A DNA stretch of 22,090 bases from a virus, in the IMG/VR virus record IMGVR_UViG_3300034283_000532, positions 1 to 22,090 of that record. One strand, given 5' to 3'. The notes below the pieces were generated by a model. It saw only the letters and a list, made by a program, of their open reading frames with translations. It had not been told where the DNA came from and searched no databases. Positions 1 through 7,486 of the stretch are shown here, piece after piece (the stretch's first letter is position 1; each line of letters starts with the position of its first letter). Made by a program: the position numbers and the translations under genes.

Positions 1-12
1 CATAAGTAGGGC

Positions 13-147
13 ATGGAACCCGCCCGCTTCGTCGTTGACCTGACTTACGCGATGGTGTGCTACCTCGCCTTTGTCGTGGGTGGCGTTGCGCTCGTAGGTG
101 GGATTGCCGAGCTTTGGTTCCGGTGGAACGAGAGGAAGGGCGACTGA
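13..147 (+). CDS. Small single-pass membrane protein (44 aa), unknown function
   Basis: The frame from the ATG at 13 encodes 44 residues. A hydrophobic stretch at about residues 13-35 (YAMVCYLAFVVGGVALVGGI) is followed by a short charged tail ending in WNERKGD, so it is probably a single transmembrane segment with a short cytoplasmic end. Its TGA (145-147) overlaps the ATG of the next gene in a TGATG junction, which suggests translational coupling and argues that this short frame is a real gene. Only 12 bases lie upstream within the window, so its promoter and ribosome site cannot be judged. Small phage membrane proteins of this type include holins and envelope accessory proteins, but nothing in the sequence decides between them. 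Confidence 0.6.
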   Translation: MEPARFVVDLTYAMVCYLAFVVGGVALVGGIAELWFRWNERKGD

Positions 148-1406
148 TGGCTCGCAACGTAGACAATCTTCGGAAAGTCTTGCAGGCCCCCGCCCGCGTC
201 CTTTCCATACCAGAAGCGAACGACCTGCGGCTGAAGAACTACCAGAACGCCAAGCTGATTGACGATTACGCTATTGAGAACCCCCGCCCCATGTCGGCAG
301 CGGAGAAGGTTGTCGAGGAGCGGCTGGATGACCGGAACTACACGACTGGTGGGGACTTGGCTCCCATGTCGGTTGCCCGTGAAGCCATTGCCGCCACGGG
401 TGATCCAGATGCCTCGACCGTAACCAACAACGCTCTCTTTGAGGCCATTAAGGCTGAAGGCAAGAGAACGAATATGTTTCGGGACACCCTCACTGGTGAT
501 TCCCCGACTTACACCTACCCGGGAACGATCCATACCTCCAAGAAGCCAGACTTTGCTGATGGAGCTATGGGTTTCTCTGAGGATGTTGCCGTTACGCGGA
601 CAACTCCCTGGAGGATGCTGGATGGAATCACCGGCAATCGCCCCCATTCAGACCGCATCGTAGGTCGGCAGATGGACCGCAACCTCCCTCACGGCATGGG
701 GAATGCGGAGATATACCACCTAGATGACATCCAAGAGCAAATGAATCGCCCGTGGATGGTTTATCGGGGCCAGAAGGATGGGTTTGACGAGTCTACTTCC
801 CAAGGGTTTGCGGACATGGCAACCCAGTCCATCTTCCTGAATCGCAGCGGCGATCAGATGGCGGCTGGGAAGTTTCAGCCTGTCACCAGGGGGATCAACG
901 TAGCCCAGCATGAAGGAGGTGGGCACGGTGTCCTTCATCACTCTGTGCCCAGCTTTGATTACATCCTGCGGCAAAGCCATGAGAAATTGCGTGGTAACCC
1001 CCTAGAGCGGCCCGCGATTGGTGACATCAACCGTTCTCTCCTGACCACTCCTGAGGCTAGGTATTTGTCTAGCAACGGGCTGGAGATGGGGAATCTCCTG
1101 TTCCACACGAAGCGGCTCATCGAAACCGTTCAGCCGGGGATGCGGGATGTTGGTGCCACCCAGGCCACACTCGACAACGTGTTGGAGTACATCCGCAACT
1201 ACAAGATGACTGGGCGTGATCCGATCATCAATCTTGAAGGCCACCCCAATTACGGCTCTCCCGCTCATGGTCTTGAGAAGCAGATTGAGACTTTGCAGCA
1301 AATCATGAAGGCCCACGGGCCGGACGGGGCGAATGACTTTGAGACAAACATGAACTTCAAGACTAGCTCCACCAATCCCAGCCTACGGACGGCATTACTC
1401 GCATGA
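147..1406 (+). CDS. Hypothetical, probably virion-associated protein with a HEGGGH motif (419 aa)
   Basis: I chose the ATG at 147, coupled to the preceding gene by TGATG, rather than an alternative start at 57. An earlier start would overlap nearly the whole upstream membrane-protein gene and add a basic, Cys-rich extension out of character with the rest. The protein is soluble and mostly polar with no signal peptide. The clearest motif is HEGGGH at residues 255-260, followed by GVLHH. It fits the spacing of an HExxGH zinc site, not classical HExxH. A later segment (NGLEMGNLLFHTKRL, about residues 318-332) could supply further ligands. I recognise no family as a whole. Its position before the scaffold and capsid genes and its ATGA overlap with the next gene suggest a structural or injected virion protein. 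The enzymatic role is speculative. Confidence 0.8.
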   Translation: MARNVDNLRKVLQAPARVLSIPEANDLRLKNYQNAKLIDDYAIENPRPMSAAEKVVEERLDDRNYTTGGDLAPMSVAREAIAATGDPDASTVTNNALFEAIKAEGKRTNMFRDTLTGDSPTYTYPGTIHTSKKPDFADGAMGFSEDVAVTRTTPWRMLDGITGNRPHSDRIVGRQMDRNLPHGMGNAEIYHLDDIQEQMNRPWMVYRGQKDGFDESTSQGFADMATQSIFLNRSGDQMAAGKFQPVTRGINVAQHEGGGHGVLHHSVPSFDYILRQSHEKLRGNPLERPAIGDINRSLLTTPEARYLSSNGLEMGNLLFHTKRLIETVQPGMRDVGATQATLDNVLEYIRNYKMTGRDPIINLEGHPNYGSPAHGLEKQIETLQQIMKAHGPDGANDFETNMNFKTSSTNPSLRTALLA

Positions 1407-2914
1407 CACCTGAAGAAGCACTCATTCACGCTTACGAGGCGGATATTGCCCGCCTTCCCCAGGAGCAGCAGCTTAGGTTCAATGCGCAGCGGATGGCGGC
1501 TGACCACATGGCTGGCAAGACCACGCCTGAGTTGAAGAGATTCCGCCACAACGTGACGGTTGGCCACCCGAGCTACGATCCGAAGACCGAAGGTGAGCGG
1601 GCCCTCCAAGAACACATGCTCAGTGGGTACACGGGCCAGCCCTGGACTCCAGATCAGCATCGTGCCCTTGGTGGGCGTGACCCAAATTCCTACGAGTTCT
1701 CCCCCGGTGCAAAGTTCCTTGCAGATGCTGAGTCCAGGGCGAGGCTGCACGATGACATAGCCAGGGCGAGAGGAGCCGTAGCGGCACCCCCGTCCCGTGG
1801 AATGTCCTCTCCCGGCGGTTTTATCCCCCAGTTCTCCCAGTATCAGAGTTCGGATGAGGACGTTCGCAATGCTGCACTTGCCCAGGCGGCGCAGCATTAC
1901 GACAACGCTATCGTCCGCAAGAACTCCTCCATGAACCCCCTCCGGGGAAGTCCGATCCAGTCCTATGACCCCAGGCCCTACCGGCACACTGACCCCGAAA
2001 CAGGTGAGCTAGGGGAAGAGACAGGTCAGCCAGCGGGGTTCATCGAAGGGCTCGACCTGAACCGAGAGATGCAGAACCCTGAGAACCCGATTGGCAGCCT
2101 GACCACCAAAGCATCTGGTGCTGTTTCTGACACGTTGAGTCTCCTGGGGACTGCCTTGCTCCGCAAGACTGATGCGACCAATGTTCTTGGTGACGCGGCG
2201 ACTCGCGTTGCTGGATCAGACTTCAATCGAAACAGCCCCGTCTTGGCTAAGGACAACGGCTGGCGGGCCAACGATGCTCTTCTCCAGCAAGGACGAGCCG
2301 CCCACAAGGGCTCAGAAGGCATGAGTGCTGGCGACACTTTCCGGGGTGCCATCGGTAATCACATTCTCCCAGAAAGCTGGAACGGCCAGATTCCCTACGT
2401 TCAGCCCCTAATCAATGCAGGAATCAGCTTTGCCAACGGAATGGGCGACGGCATTGGTGCGATTGGTGCGACCAGGGCGGTTCCGAATATGGTCCGCAGT
2501 GCGGCGAGAGGTGTCGCCAGGACGGGTGTCCCGCTTGCCACTTCGTTTGCCAAGAGTACGGCTGATGACATTACTCGCCACTTAGCCACGCACCCGACCT
2601 ACGGGGGCCGAATGCGGGCTTACAACTATGACGAGCTAGTGGACATCAGCAATGGCGTAGAGCTTTTTGGGGAACTTGCCACCCGCGACACCCGCAGCAA
2701 CTCCCAGTGGGACATGCACCAGAAGTACGAGGAAGACCAGCGGCAGAAATCCATTAAGACTCTTGAGGGACTGAATGACCAGATCGTTCGGCCCAAGTCC
2801 ACAGTAACCAACGTAGGCAAAGCGATTGCCCCTTACGCGGCACCTCCCTTAATGCACACGGGGAATGCTTTATCAAAGGCTGGCAACTGGCTTGGCGGAT
2901 TACTCTCCAAGTAA
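1403..2914 (+). CDS. Hypothetical, probably virion-associated protein (503 aa)
   Basis: The start ATG at 1403 overlaps the previous stop (ATGA), so the two genes are translationally coupled. The N-terminal third is charged and looks helical (MTPEEALIHAYEADIARLPQ). The middle is rich in Pro, Gly, Asn and Asp. A Gly/Ala-rich weakly hydrophobic stretch lies at about residues 335-385 (INAGISFANGMGDGIGAIGA), and a similar one closes the protein (KAGNWLGGLLSK). This mix of a long disordered-looking middle and amphipathic Gly/Ala segments is common in internal virion or ejection proteins, but no domain is recognisable and the role is inferred from position only. It ends the first gene group. About 76 non-coding bases follow before the scaffold gene. 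Confidence 0.8.
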   Translation: MTPEEALIHAYEADIARLPQEQQLRFNAQRMAADHMAGKTTPELKRFRHNVTVGHPSYDPKTEGERALQEHMLSGYTGQPWTPDQHRALGGRDPNSYEFSPGAKFLADAESRARLHDDIARARGAVAAPPSRGMSSPGGFIPQFSQYQSSDEDVRNAALAQAAQHYDNAIVRKNSSMNPLRGSPIQSYDPRPYRHTDPETGELGEETGQPAGFIEGLDLNREMQNPENPIGSLTTKASGAVSDTLSLLGTALLRKTDATNVLGDAATRVAGSDFNRNSPVLAKDNGWRANDALLQQGRAAHKGSEGMSAGDTFRGAIGNHILPESWNGQIPYVQPLINAGISFANGMGDGIGAIGATRAVPNMVRSAARGVARTGVPLATSFAKSTADDITRHLATHPTYGGRMRAYNYDELVDISNGVELFGELATRDTRSNSQWDMHQKYEEDQRQKSIKTLEGLNDQIVRPKSTVTNVGKAIAPYAAPPLMHTGNALSKAGNWLGGLLSK

Positions 2915-2922
2915 TTACTCCG

Positions 2923-2980
2923 CGTAACTATTGCCCGCCGCCAGACCCTTGACACAATTCGGTGGTCTTACTTCTTAAAT
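2923..2980 (+). promoter_or_regulatory. Candidate promoter/regulatory region before the scaffold-capsid genes
   Basis: This is one of the few real gaps between genes. It contains CGTAACTATTGCCCGCC (2923-2939), repeated exactly at 12276-12292 in another gap before a gene start. It also holds an exact TTGACA (2949-2954), with TTCTTA at 2972-2977 after a 17-base spacer, which is a poor -10 match. Either element could drive the head genes. A consensus -35 with a poor -10 is weak evidence. The shared 17-mer is stronger because it recurs at a similar distance (51 and 57 bases) upstream of a start codon. Confidence 0.35.
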
Positions 2981-2990
2981 GGAGGCCACC

Positions 2991-4061
2991 ATGTCAGAAG
3001 ACATTGAGCAGAATTCCGTTCCCGTTGAGAATGATGCTCCTGTTGCGGACTCGCAGCCGGAATCGCACTCCGCTCCCCAGGCTGAAGTCGCACACTCGCC
3101 TTGGGACAGCTTCAAGCAACTGCCCCAGTTCCAGGGCCAGGATGACCGGGCAATAGCAACGAGCCTCTATCAGGCTATGCAGCGGGAGCAAGCTGCCACC
3201 CGCCAGTTGCAGCAGTACCAGTCGATCATGCCGATTACCCAGGAGTACATCTCCAATCGGCCCCAGTACCAGAAGTGGCTTGAATCCCAGCAACAGGCGC
3301 AGCAACAGCCCCAACAGCAAGCTCCGCAGCAGGCTCCACCCCAGGCCAAGAAGTGGTGGAACCCTCCAGAACTCAAGGATTCTTACAAGCGTTACCTCAC
3401 CAAGGACGAGAGTGGCCGGGATGTAATCCATCCTGATGCCCCGTATGACGCGAGGCTGGCTCTCTCTGAGTGGCAGAACTACCGGGCCGACTTTGCCCAG
3501 AAGTTTCTGAGTAACCCAGAGGATGCCATTGGTCCGATGGTTGCGGAAATGGCTCAAAAGCAGGCTCAGGAGATTATCCAAGAGCAGCTTGCCACCCGCG
3601 ACCGCGAGGCTTATGTCGATACTTTTGAGAAAGAAAACGCTGACTGGTTGTATGACCAGAACACAGGTAGCGTTTCACCGGCTGGATTACTACTCCATAA
3701 GTATATAGACGAAGCAAGAGCGAGAGGTATTCCGCCCGGTAAGGATCGGGCTGACTACGCGGTTGAGAAGGTAGAGCTTGAGTTGTTCCGGCAACGGTAC
3801 TCACTTGACTCTGCCCCACCCCAGCCGCAGTACCAGCCCCAACCACCCCAGGCGGCACCGCCAGTGCAGCAAGCCCCCGTGGCCCAAGCACCAGCACCTC
3901 AAGACCTTGCACAGCAAAACATGAGTTACTTGCGCCGGGAAGCCAGCCGAAATCCAAGTCGGTCAGCCGGTGCCGCCAACAACGATCCGCGACAGCCGAA
4001 GCAGAAACTTACTTTTGAGCAAATGTTGGCGGAAAACCTTAATGCCGCCGGTTACATCTGA
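2991..4061 (+). CDS. Probable capsid scaffolding protein (356 aa)
   Basis: The start is placed at ATG 2991 because GGAGG (2981-2985) sits five bases upstream. An in-frame ATG at 2979 has no such site. The protein is acidic at its N-terminus, then strongly Gln-rich (about residues 95-120) and again Pro/Gln-rich (about 265-310). It ends in a conserved-looking segment, KLTFEQMLAENLNAAGYI. Between the low-complexity blocks is a charged, predicted helical region with many Gln and Glu. A helical, low-complexity, acidic protein directly upstream of the capsid gene is the usual profile of a phage scaffold, which assembles inside the procapsid and leaves before DNA filling. No protease motif was seen. 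Fourteen bases separate it from the capsid start. The assignment rests on context and composition, not on a specific family match. Confidence 0.75.
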   Translation: MSEDIEQNSVPVENDAPVADSQPESHSAPQAEVAHSPWDSFKQLPQFQGQDDRAIATSLYQAMQREQAATRQLQQYQSIMPITQEYISNRPQYQKWLESQQQAQQQPQQQAPQQAPPQAKKWWNPPELKDSYKRYLTKDESGRDVIHPDAPYDARLALSEWQNYRADFAQKFLSNPEDAIGPMVAEMAQKQAQEIIQEQLATRDREAYVDTFEKENADWLYDQNTGSVSPAGLLLHKYIDEARARGIPPGKDRADYAVEKVELELFRQRYSLDSAPPQPQYQPQPPQAAPPVQQAPVAQAPAPQDLAQQNMSYLRREASRNPSRSAGAANNDPRQPKQKLTFEQMLAENLNAAGYI

Positions 4062-4075
4062 CCTAGGAGAGCCAA

Positions 4076-4189
4076 ATGGCTAATAGCACTGACTGGGCCC
4101 GCGTTATTCAGACTACGATCCAGAACTACCTTCGGGAGACTGAACAGACCAGGTTCCGGCAATGTGGTGATGAACAGTGCTGGCCTTAA
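4076..4189 (+). pseudogene. N-terminal fragment of the major capsid protein, cut off by a frame break
   Basis: The ATG at 4076 has a good ribosome site (AGGAGA, 4065-4070) and starts MANSTDWARVIQTTIQNYL, which continues to RETEQTRFRQ. This resembles the start of phage major capsid proteins that I recall beginning M-A-N-x-x-D-W-A-R-V-I. The frame ends at TAA 4187-4189 after 37 residues. The rest of the capsid protein continues in another frame (4164-5174) whose first possible starts have no visible ribosome site. Rejoining them requires a change equivalent to losing 3n+2 bases (or skipping one base) around 4154-4163. The likely cause is a small deletion or a sequencing/assembly error. No recognised programmed-frameshift signal is visible. 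Confidence 0.7.
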
Positions 4190-5174
4190 TCTCAACTGGC
4201 AGGTCCGTATGCGGAACCAGCCGGTGTCTGGTAACAACGGTGAGACTCCCCGAGTCTTTGCCCGTCAGAATCTCTTCTCGACCGCGACCCTCCCGTACCG
4301 TGGGTATCAGGTCACGGATTCGATTTACAAGCGTGAAATGCTTGAGAACCGTGGTCAGGCCGCACTTATCAATGTCGCTGGTGGCATGGCCACGCGGCTT
4401 GAGGAGTCGATGAGCGAGCATCTGTCCAAGGAAATCTATATCGACGGTAACAAGGCTGGTAACGAACTTCGTTTCCACGGTCTTGAGTCCATGTTCGCCA
4501 TCGACGGTACGGTCAACATCACCGATGGTAGCAAGCGGACTGCGAACCCTGACGATCCGTTTGGCTGGCCATCCGACAACTACGCTGGACTCAGCACTGG
4601 CCTTGGTGCCGTGGCTGGCTCGCAGCTTGAGGGTTCGTGGCCCAACGGTGTGGCCGATCCGGAGTATGACCACTGGTCGCCAATCGTGGTCAACTACACC
4701 AGCCGTTACTTCAAGGGCAAGAAGGCTGATGGCACGGATTCGTTCACCTGGGATGATCAGTGCGTTCAGGCTGTCCGCGAGGGCATTCAACAGGCAAAAC
4801 GCAATGATACTAAGGAGAGCCAGATCGACATGGTGGTGCTTGATCGTAAGCTGTACATCAGCTACATGAACAAGCTCGACAGTAAGGAGCGGGCTCTCAT
4901 CTCCAGTAACACTGGTCTGAAGCAGTATGGGTTTAATGACTCCTTCATGCAGGACGGCTGCGACGTTACGACTGAGTATGCCGTTCCGGCAGGCTGTGGT
5001 TACGGATTGTCAGTCGCCAACATGGAACTGTACTGCATGGAAGGGAACCTCCTGACAAGCGAGGGCCCGTTCTATAATGAGGATACACAGGCGTACAGGT
5101 ACGTCGTGAGTGTTCTCGGGAACATGAAGCTGAAATCCCCGCGTAACTTCTTTAAGCTGCAAGCGATTGCCTGA
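4164..5174 (+). CDS. Major capsid protein, main body (N-terminus in another frame)
   Basis: The long open frame encodes about 336 residues from GTG 4164 (or 334 from ATG 4170). Neither start has a convincing ribosome site, so the real protein very probably begins at 4076 and this frame lacks its natural N-terminus. The body is typical of an HK97-fold capsid protein: an N-arm-like segment (AGLNLNWQVRMRNQPVSG), then FSTATLPYRGYQVTDSI, a long helix-like stretch (MATRLEESMSEHLSKEIYID), a domain containing IDMVVLDRKLYISYM, and a C-terminal SPRNFFKLQAIA. It would form the icosahedral shell around the packaged DNA. It lies between the scaffold-like gene and a probable decoration gene, in keeping with this role. 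The family call rests on overall resemblance and context. The frame break is described in the findings. Confidence 0.85.
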   Translation: MVMNSAGLNLNWQVRMRNQPVSGNNGETPRVFARQNLFSTATLPYRGYQVTDSIYKREMLENRGQAALINVAGGMATRLEESMSEHLSKEIYIDGNKAGNELRFHGLESMFAIDGTVNITDGSKRTANPDDPFGWPSDNYAGLSTGLGAVAGSQLEGSWPNGVADPEYDHWSPIVVNYTSRYFKGKKADGTDSFTWDDQCVQAVREGIQQAKRNDTKESQIDMVVLDRKLYISYMNKLDSKERALISSNTGLKQYGFNDSFMQDGCDVTTEYAVPAGCGYGLSVANMELYCMEGNLLTSEGPFYNEDTQAYRYVVSVLGNMKLKSPRNFFKLQAIA

Positions 5175-5203
5175 TCCCAACCCTCACCTGAAAGTAGAAA
5201 TCA

Positions 5204-5935
5204 ATGTCCATTATCAGTGCCGATCCTTGGTTTGGCCGGGGTCAGACTCTCGGTGTTACCGACCCGACTCAGGGTGGTGCCGTCGTTGGATCGTCCAAGG
5301 TGTTCACCGACACCGACCCCCGGACGAGCAATGCCGGTTCGTTCCTTAGTAACCGTCTGGTGACCTGCATCGCGGTTCGCAACACCTCGACTGGCCCCCT
5401 TCTCGCGGGGCAGGTCGCCAAGTTCAAGAAGAGTGCCATTCTTGAAGAGGTGGACGGTACTGCGGCTGCGGTGGCCGACGCTCCGATTGGTGTGGTTGAC
5501 GAGTATCTCCCGCCCGCAGGTGTTGCCGTTGGTGACATCTTCTGGCTGGTGACCGTTGGCCCGACTGCCATCATGACCTCGGCTACCTTTGCCCCCGGTG
5601 CGCTGGTGGGTATCGGTGCTGGTGGTACTGCGGCGGTTGGTGCGGCTGGTACTTCGATTGGCGTTGCGATCTCGCCCGTTGTGAAGGGCAAGGTTCGGAC
5701 GCTCGTCAACGTGCAAGCTGGTGCTTCGGTGGTGCCGGTGACGAAGGGTGCCGACGAGGAAGCTCCTGCGACTGAGGACGCTGCCGTCGATCCGGCTGCG
5801 GCTCCTTCCACGGCTGTTGAGCCCGTGGTCGAGGTTGCCCCGGCCCCGGTGGTCGAGCCGGTTGTTGCCCCGGAAGTTGCTCCGGTGGTGGACCCGGTTG
5901 TCGATCCGGCTGTCACGCCTGAGCCCACTGTCTGA
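5204..5935 (+). CDS. Probable capsid decoration/head accessory protein with Pro/Val-rich tail (243 aa)
   Basis: The start at ATG 5204 follows a weak purine-rich stretch 29 bases after the capsid stop. Residues 1 to about 175 look like a compact beta-rich domain made of short Gly/Ala/Val segments (VGDIFWLVTVGPTAIM, LVGIGAGGTAAVGAAGTSIG). This composition is common in small phage decoration or head-fibre base proteins encoded just after the capsid gene. From about residue 180 to the end the chain becomes a low-complexity Pro/Ala/Val/Glu tail with repeats such as EPVVAPEVAPVVDPVVDP, probably extended and exposed. The tail might reach out from the capsid surface or link to another protein. No enzyme motif or signal peptide is seen. 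The function is inferred from position and composition. Confidence 0.7.
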   Translation: MSIISADPWFGRGQTLGVTDPTQGGAVVGSSKVFTDTDPRTSNAGSFLSNRLVTCIAVRNTSTGPLLAGQVAKFKKSAILEEVDGTAAAVADAPIGVVDEYLPPAGVAVGDIFWLVTVGPTAIMTSATFAPGALVGIGAGGTAAVGAAGTSIGVAISPVVKGKVRTLVNVQAGASVVPVTKGADEEAPATEDAAVDPAAAPSTAVEPVVEVAPAPVVEPVVAPEVAPVVDPVVDPAVTPEPTV

Positions 5936-5946
5936 CCAACCCAAGA

Positions 5947-6732
5947 ATGGAATCCCTAGCAATCACCGCTGGGCGGATTGCCATTCTGGTTGGCCTAGTG
6001 CTTGCGATCTTCGGCTGGCGGGATGAGCCCAAAGCTCCCCGCCAGCCGAAATCTTTTCAGCCCTACCAACTGAGAACAGAACCAACTCAAGTCCGGCTTC
6101 CTGACCCACCCCCGCCCAAACCCAAAACTGTGTCGGTGCTGGTCAAGCCGGACCTTCCCTTTGTCACTGGAATCTGCCCGCCCCTCAGGAAGCCAACACC
6201 GCAGAAGTGCGACGTTCTTACTGACCTCTACTGCCGCCTGGAGAACCCTCACTACTGGGCTGACCCCACAGAGCCCGGTGATCTGGTGACCTGGGCGCAC
6301 GAAATGAATCACGGGGTGAGCAACCGACTTCACGCTAGCACGGTCAAACACGGCATTTATGTAGGGAACGGCAATGGGATCGTCCTCAGGCACCCAGAGA
6401 TAACCATCGAACAGGTAGCCAACACGGTCCCCAAGAACCAGCGGGGGCCGATCTACAAGCTCTACATGGTCGAGCAACGGAAGGACTGGAACAAGAGTCC
6501 GATCTATTTGCTGGACGAGTGGAATGCCTACATCACGGGAACTATTGCCCGCCGCCAACTTGGATGGGAGAAACGTAGCGAGACTGAAGACTTTGCCAGG
6601 GAGATGGAGAGGTACTGCCGGGTGATGTTGTCCGTGGTCAAGAAGCGTGACCCCGATTACGCGGACATCCAGAACCTCTCCAACTTCATCGAATGGCAGT
6701 CGGACAGATTCGCCTCCCTAACAAAGGAATAA
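5947..6732 (+). CDS. Membrane-anchored zinc metallopeptidase-like protein (261 aa)
   Basis: ATG 5947 follows the previous stop by 11 bases. The N-terminus carries one hydrophobic segment (about residues 4-23, LAITAGRIAILVGLVLAIFG), then a Pro-rich linker (about 27-60, including PDPPPPKPK). A globular domain follows. It holds WAHEMNHGV with the classic HExxH zinc site at H118, E119 and H122. A downstream DEWNAY (residues 190-195) is a good candidate for the third ligand glutamate (E191). The layout fits an enzyme tethered to the inner membrane with its catalytic domain outside the cytoplasm. Two conserved-looking Cys (about residues 77 and 89) may form a disulfide. It starts a coupled group with a second membrane protein and a CAP-domain protein. 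Its substrate is unknown. Envelope protein degradation for lysis, or envelope remodelling, is plausible but inferred. Confidence 0.75.
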   Translation: MESLAITAGRIAILVGLVLAIFGWRDEPKAPRQPKSFQPYQLRTEPTQVRLPDPPPPKPKTVSVLVKPDLPFVTGICPPLRKPTPQKCDVLTDLYCRLENPHYWADPTEPGDLVTWAHEMNHGVSNRLHASTVKHGIYVGNGNGIVLRHPEITIEQVANTVPKNQRGPIYKLYMVEQRKDWNKSPIYLLDEWNAYITGTIARRQLGWEKRSETEDFAREMERYCRVMLSVVKKRDPDYADIQNLSNFIEWQSDRFASLTKE

Positions 6733-6733
6733 G

Positions 6734-7030
6734 ATGGACTGGGCCACACCACAGAACCTGATCTTGATCGTTGGCGTATTGCTCCTGACGAGCCCGTTTG
6801 TAACCAAGACCATCAGCTTGTGGCTGTCCTCTCTCCTGTGGAGGAGAAACCGCGAACAGTCCCGTGAGATCGGAACGGTCATTCAACTACTGGAACTCAA
6901 GAACAGCCTGGAGCGACAGGGTTGTGATGTTGCGGCCAATGTAACCAGGGACCTTGTGTATGCGGTGATCTACGATGCCAAGCCGCCAGAGAAGATGGAG
7001 AAGTTCAAGCTGGAAAGTAATCCAAAATGA
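6734..7030 (+). CDS. Single-pass membrane protein (98 aa), possible holin or accessory protein
   Basis: ATG 6734 starts one base after the metallopeptidase stop, so the two are tightly coupled. A hydrophobic segment covers about residues 8-33 (LILIVGVLLLTSPFVTKTIS). It is followed by a basic stretch (WRRNREQSRE) and a soluble helical tail with Lys and Glu, predicting one membrane span with the C-terminus in the cytoplasm. Such small proteins beside a phage envelope enzyme are often holins or regulators, but no holin family is recognised. The stop overlaps the next ATG (ATGA at 7027-7030), so all three genes of this group are probably made together. Confidence 0.7.
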   Translation: MDWATPQNLILIVGVLLLTSPFVTKTISLWLSSLLWRRNREQSREIGTVIQLLELKNSLERQGCDVAANVTRDLVYAVIYDAKPPEKMEKFKLESNPK

Positions 7031-7482
7031 CTCCGCTGAGAGCGGCATTCGGATTGGCTATGGCAGCCTTTGCGTTGCTATGTCTCAACCAAGTTGTTCC
7101 CCTACTGATACCCGATGAGCCCGCAGCTTGCCCGCCTCCCAAGAAGGTAGTCAAGAAGGCCCTGCCAATCGGAAATGTTTACGAGATGAAGGTAATCCAG
7201 CTAACAAATGACTTCCGAAACAAACATGGCCTGAAGTCGTTAATTCCTGACCCGGCCATGATGAAGTTTTCTCGCAACTGGTCGGGGGTCATGGCTAACG
7301 GCAGGATGGTTCATAGTCGCGGTCCTTACGGCGAGAACATTTGCAAAGGTTACGCAACACCAGAGGCGGCAGTTCAAGCGTGGATAAGAAGCCCGCCACA
7401 CCGCAGGAATATGCTTTCTAGTCGTTATACTTACATCGGAACCGGGCAGGTCAATTCTTCGTGGACGCAAACTTTCAGGTGA
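7027..7482 (+). CDS. CAP/SCP-domain exported protein (151 aa)
   Basis: The start overlaps the previous stop (ATGA). Residues 5-29 form a hydrophobic export signal or anchor (LRAAFGLAMAAFALLCLNQV). A short Pro/Lys linker follows. From about residue 55 the sequence matches the CAP (SCP/PR1-like) fold: LTNDFRNKHGLKSL near the start, WSGVMANGRMVHSRG, then YGENICKGY, AVQAWIRSPPHRRNML, and a closing YIGTGQ. The His in MVHSR, the Glu in GEN and the His in PPHR correspond to the usual CAP cavity residues. CAP proteins act outside the cytoplasm. Known members bind lipids or other ligands, and some are proposed to be proteases, so the activity here is open. It stands beside a metallopeptidase and a membrane protein, suggesting a shared envelope task. 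Confidence 0.8.
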   Translation: MTPLRAAFGLAMAAFALLCLNQVVPLLIPDEPAACPPPKKVVKKALPIGNVYEMKVIQLTNDFRNKHGLKSLIPDPAMMKFSRNWSGVMANGRMVHSRGPYGENICKGYATPEAAVQAWIRSPPHRRNMLSSRYTYIGTGQVNSSWTQTFR

Positions 7483-7486
7483 TGGC

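Noticed and set aside
60-647. Long open frames on the - strand throughout, e.g. 60-647, 1265-1987, 5201-5962 and 16345-17364
   Set aside because: They lie opposite well-supported + strand genes, have no ribosome sites or gene order of their own, and their products are Arg/His/Ser/Gly-rich. Long antisense frames are expected in GC-rich coding DNA.
4140-4175. Programmed ribosomal frameshift in the capsid gene
   Set aside because: Joining the frames needs a +1 (or -2) shift, but I see no slippery heptamer, no stop codon or rare-codon pause of a known +1 site and no clear downstream stem. A deletion or sequence error explains it more simply.
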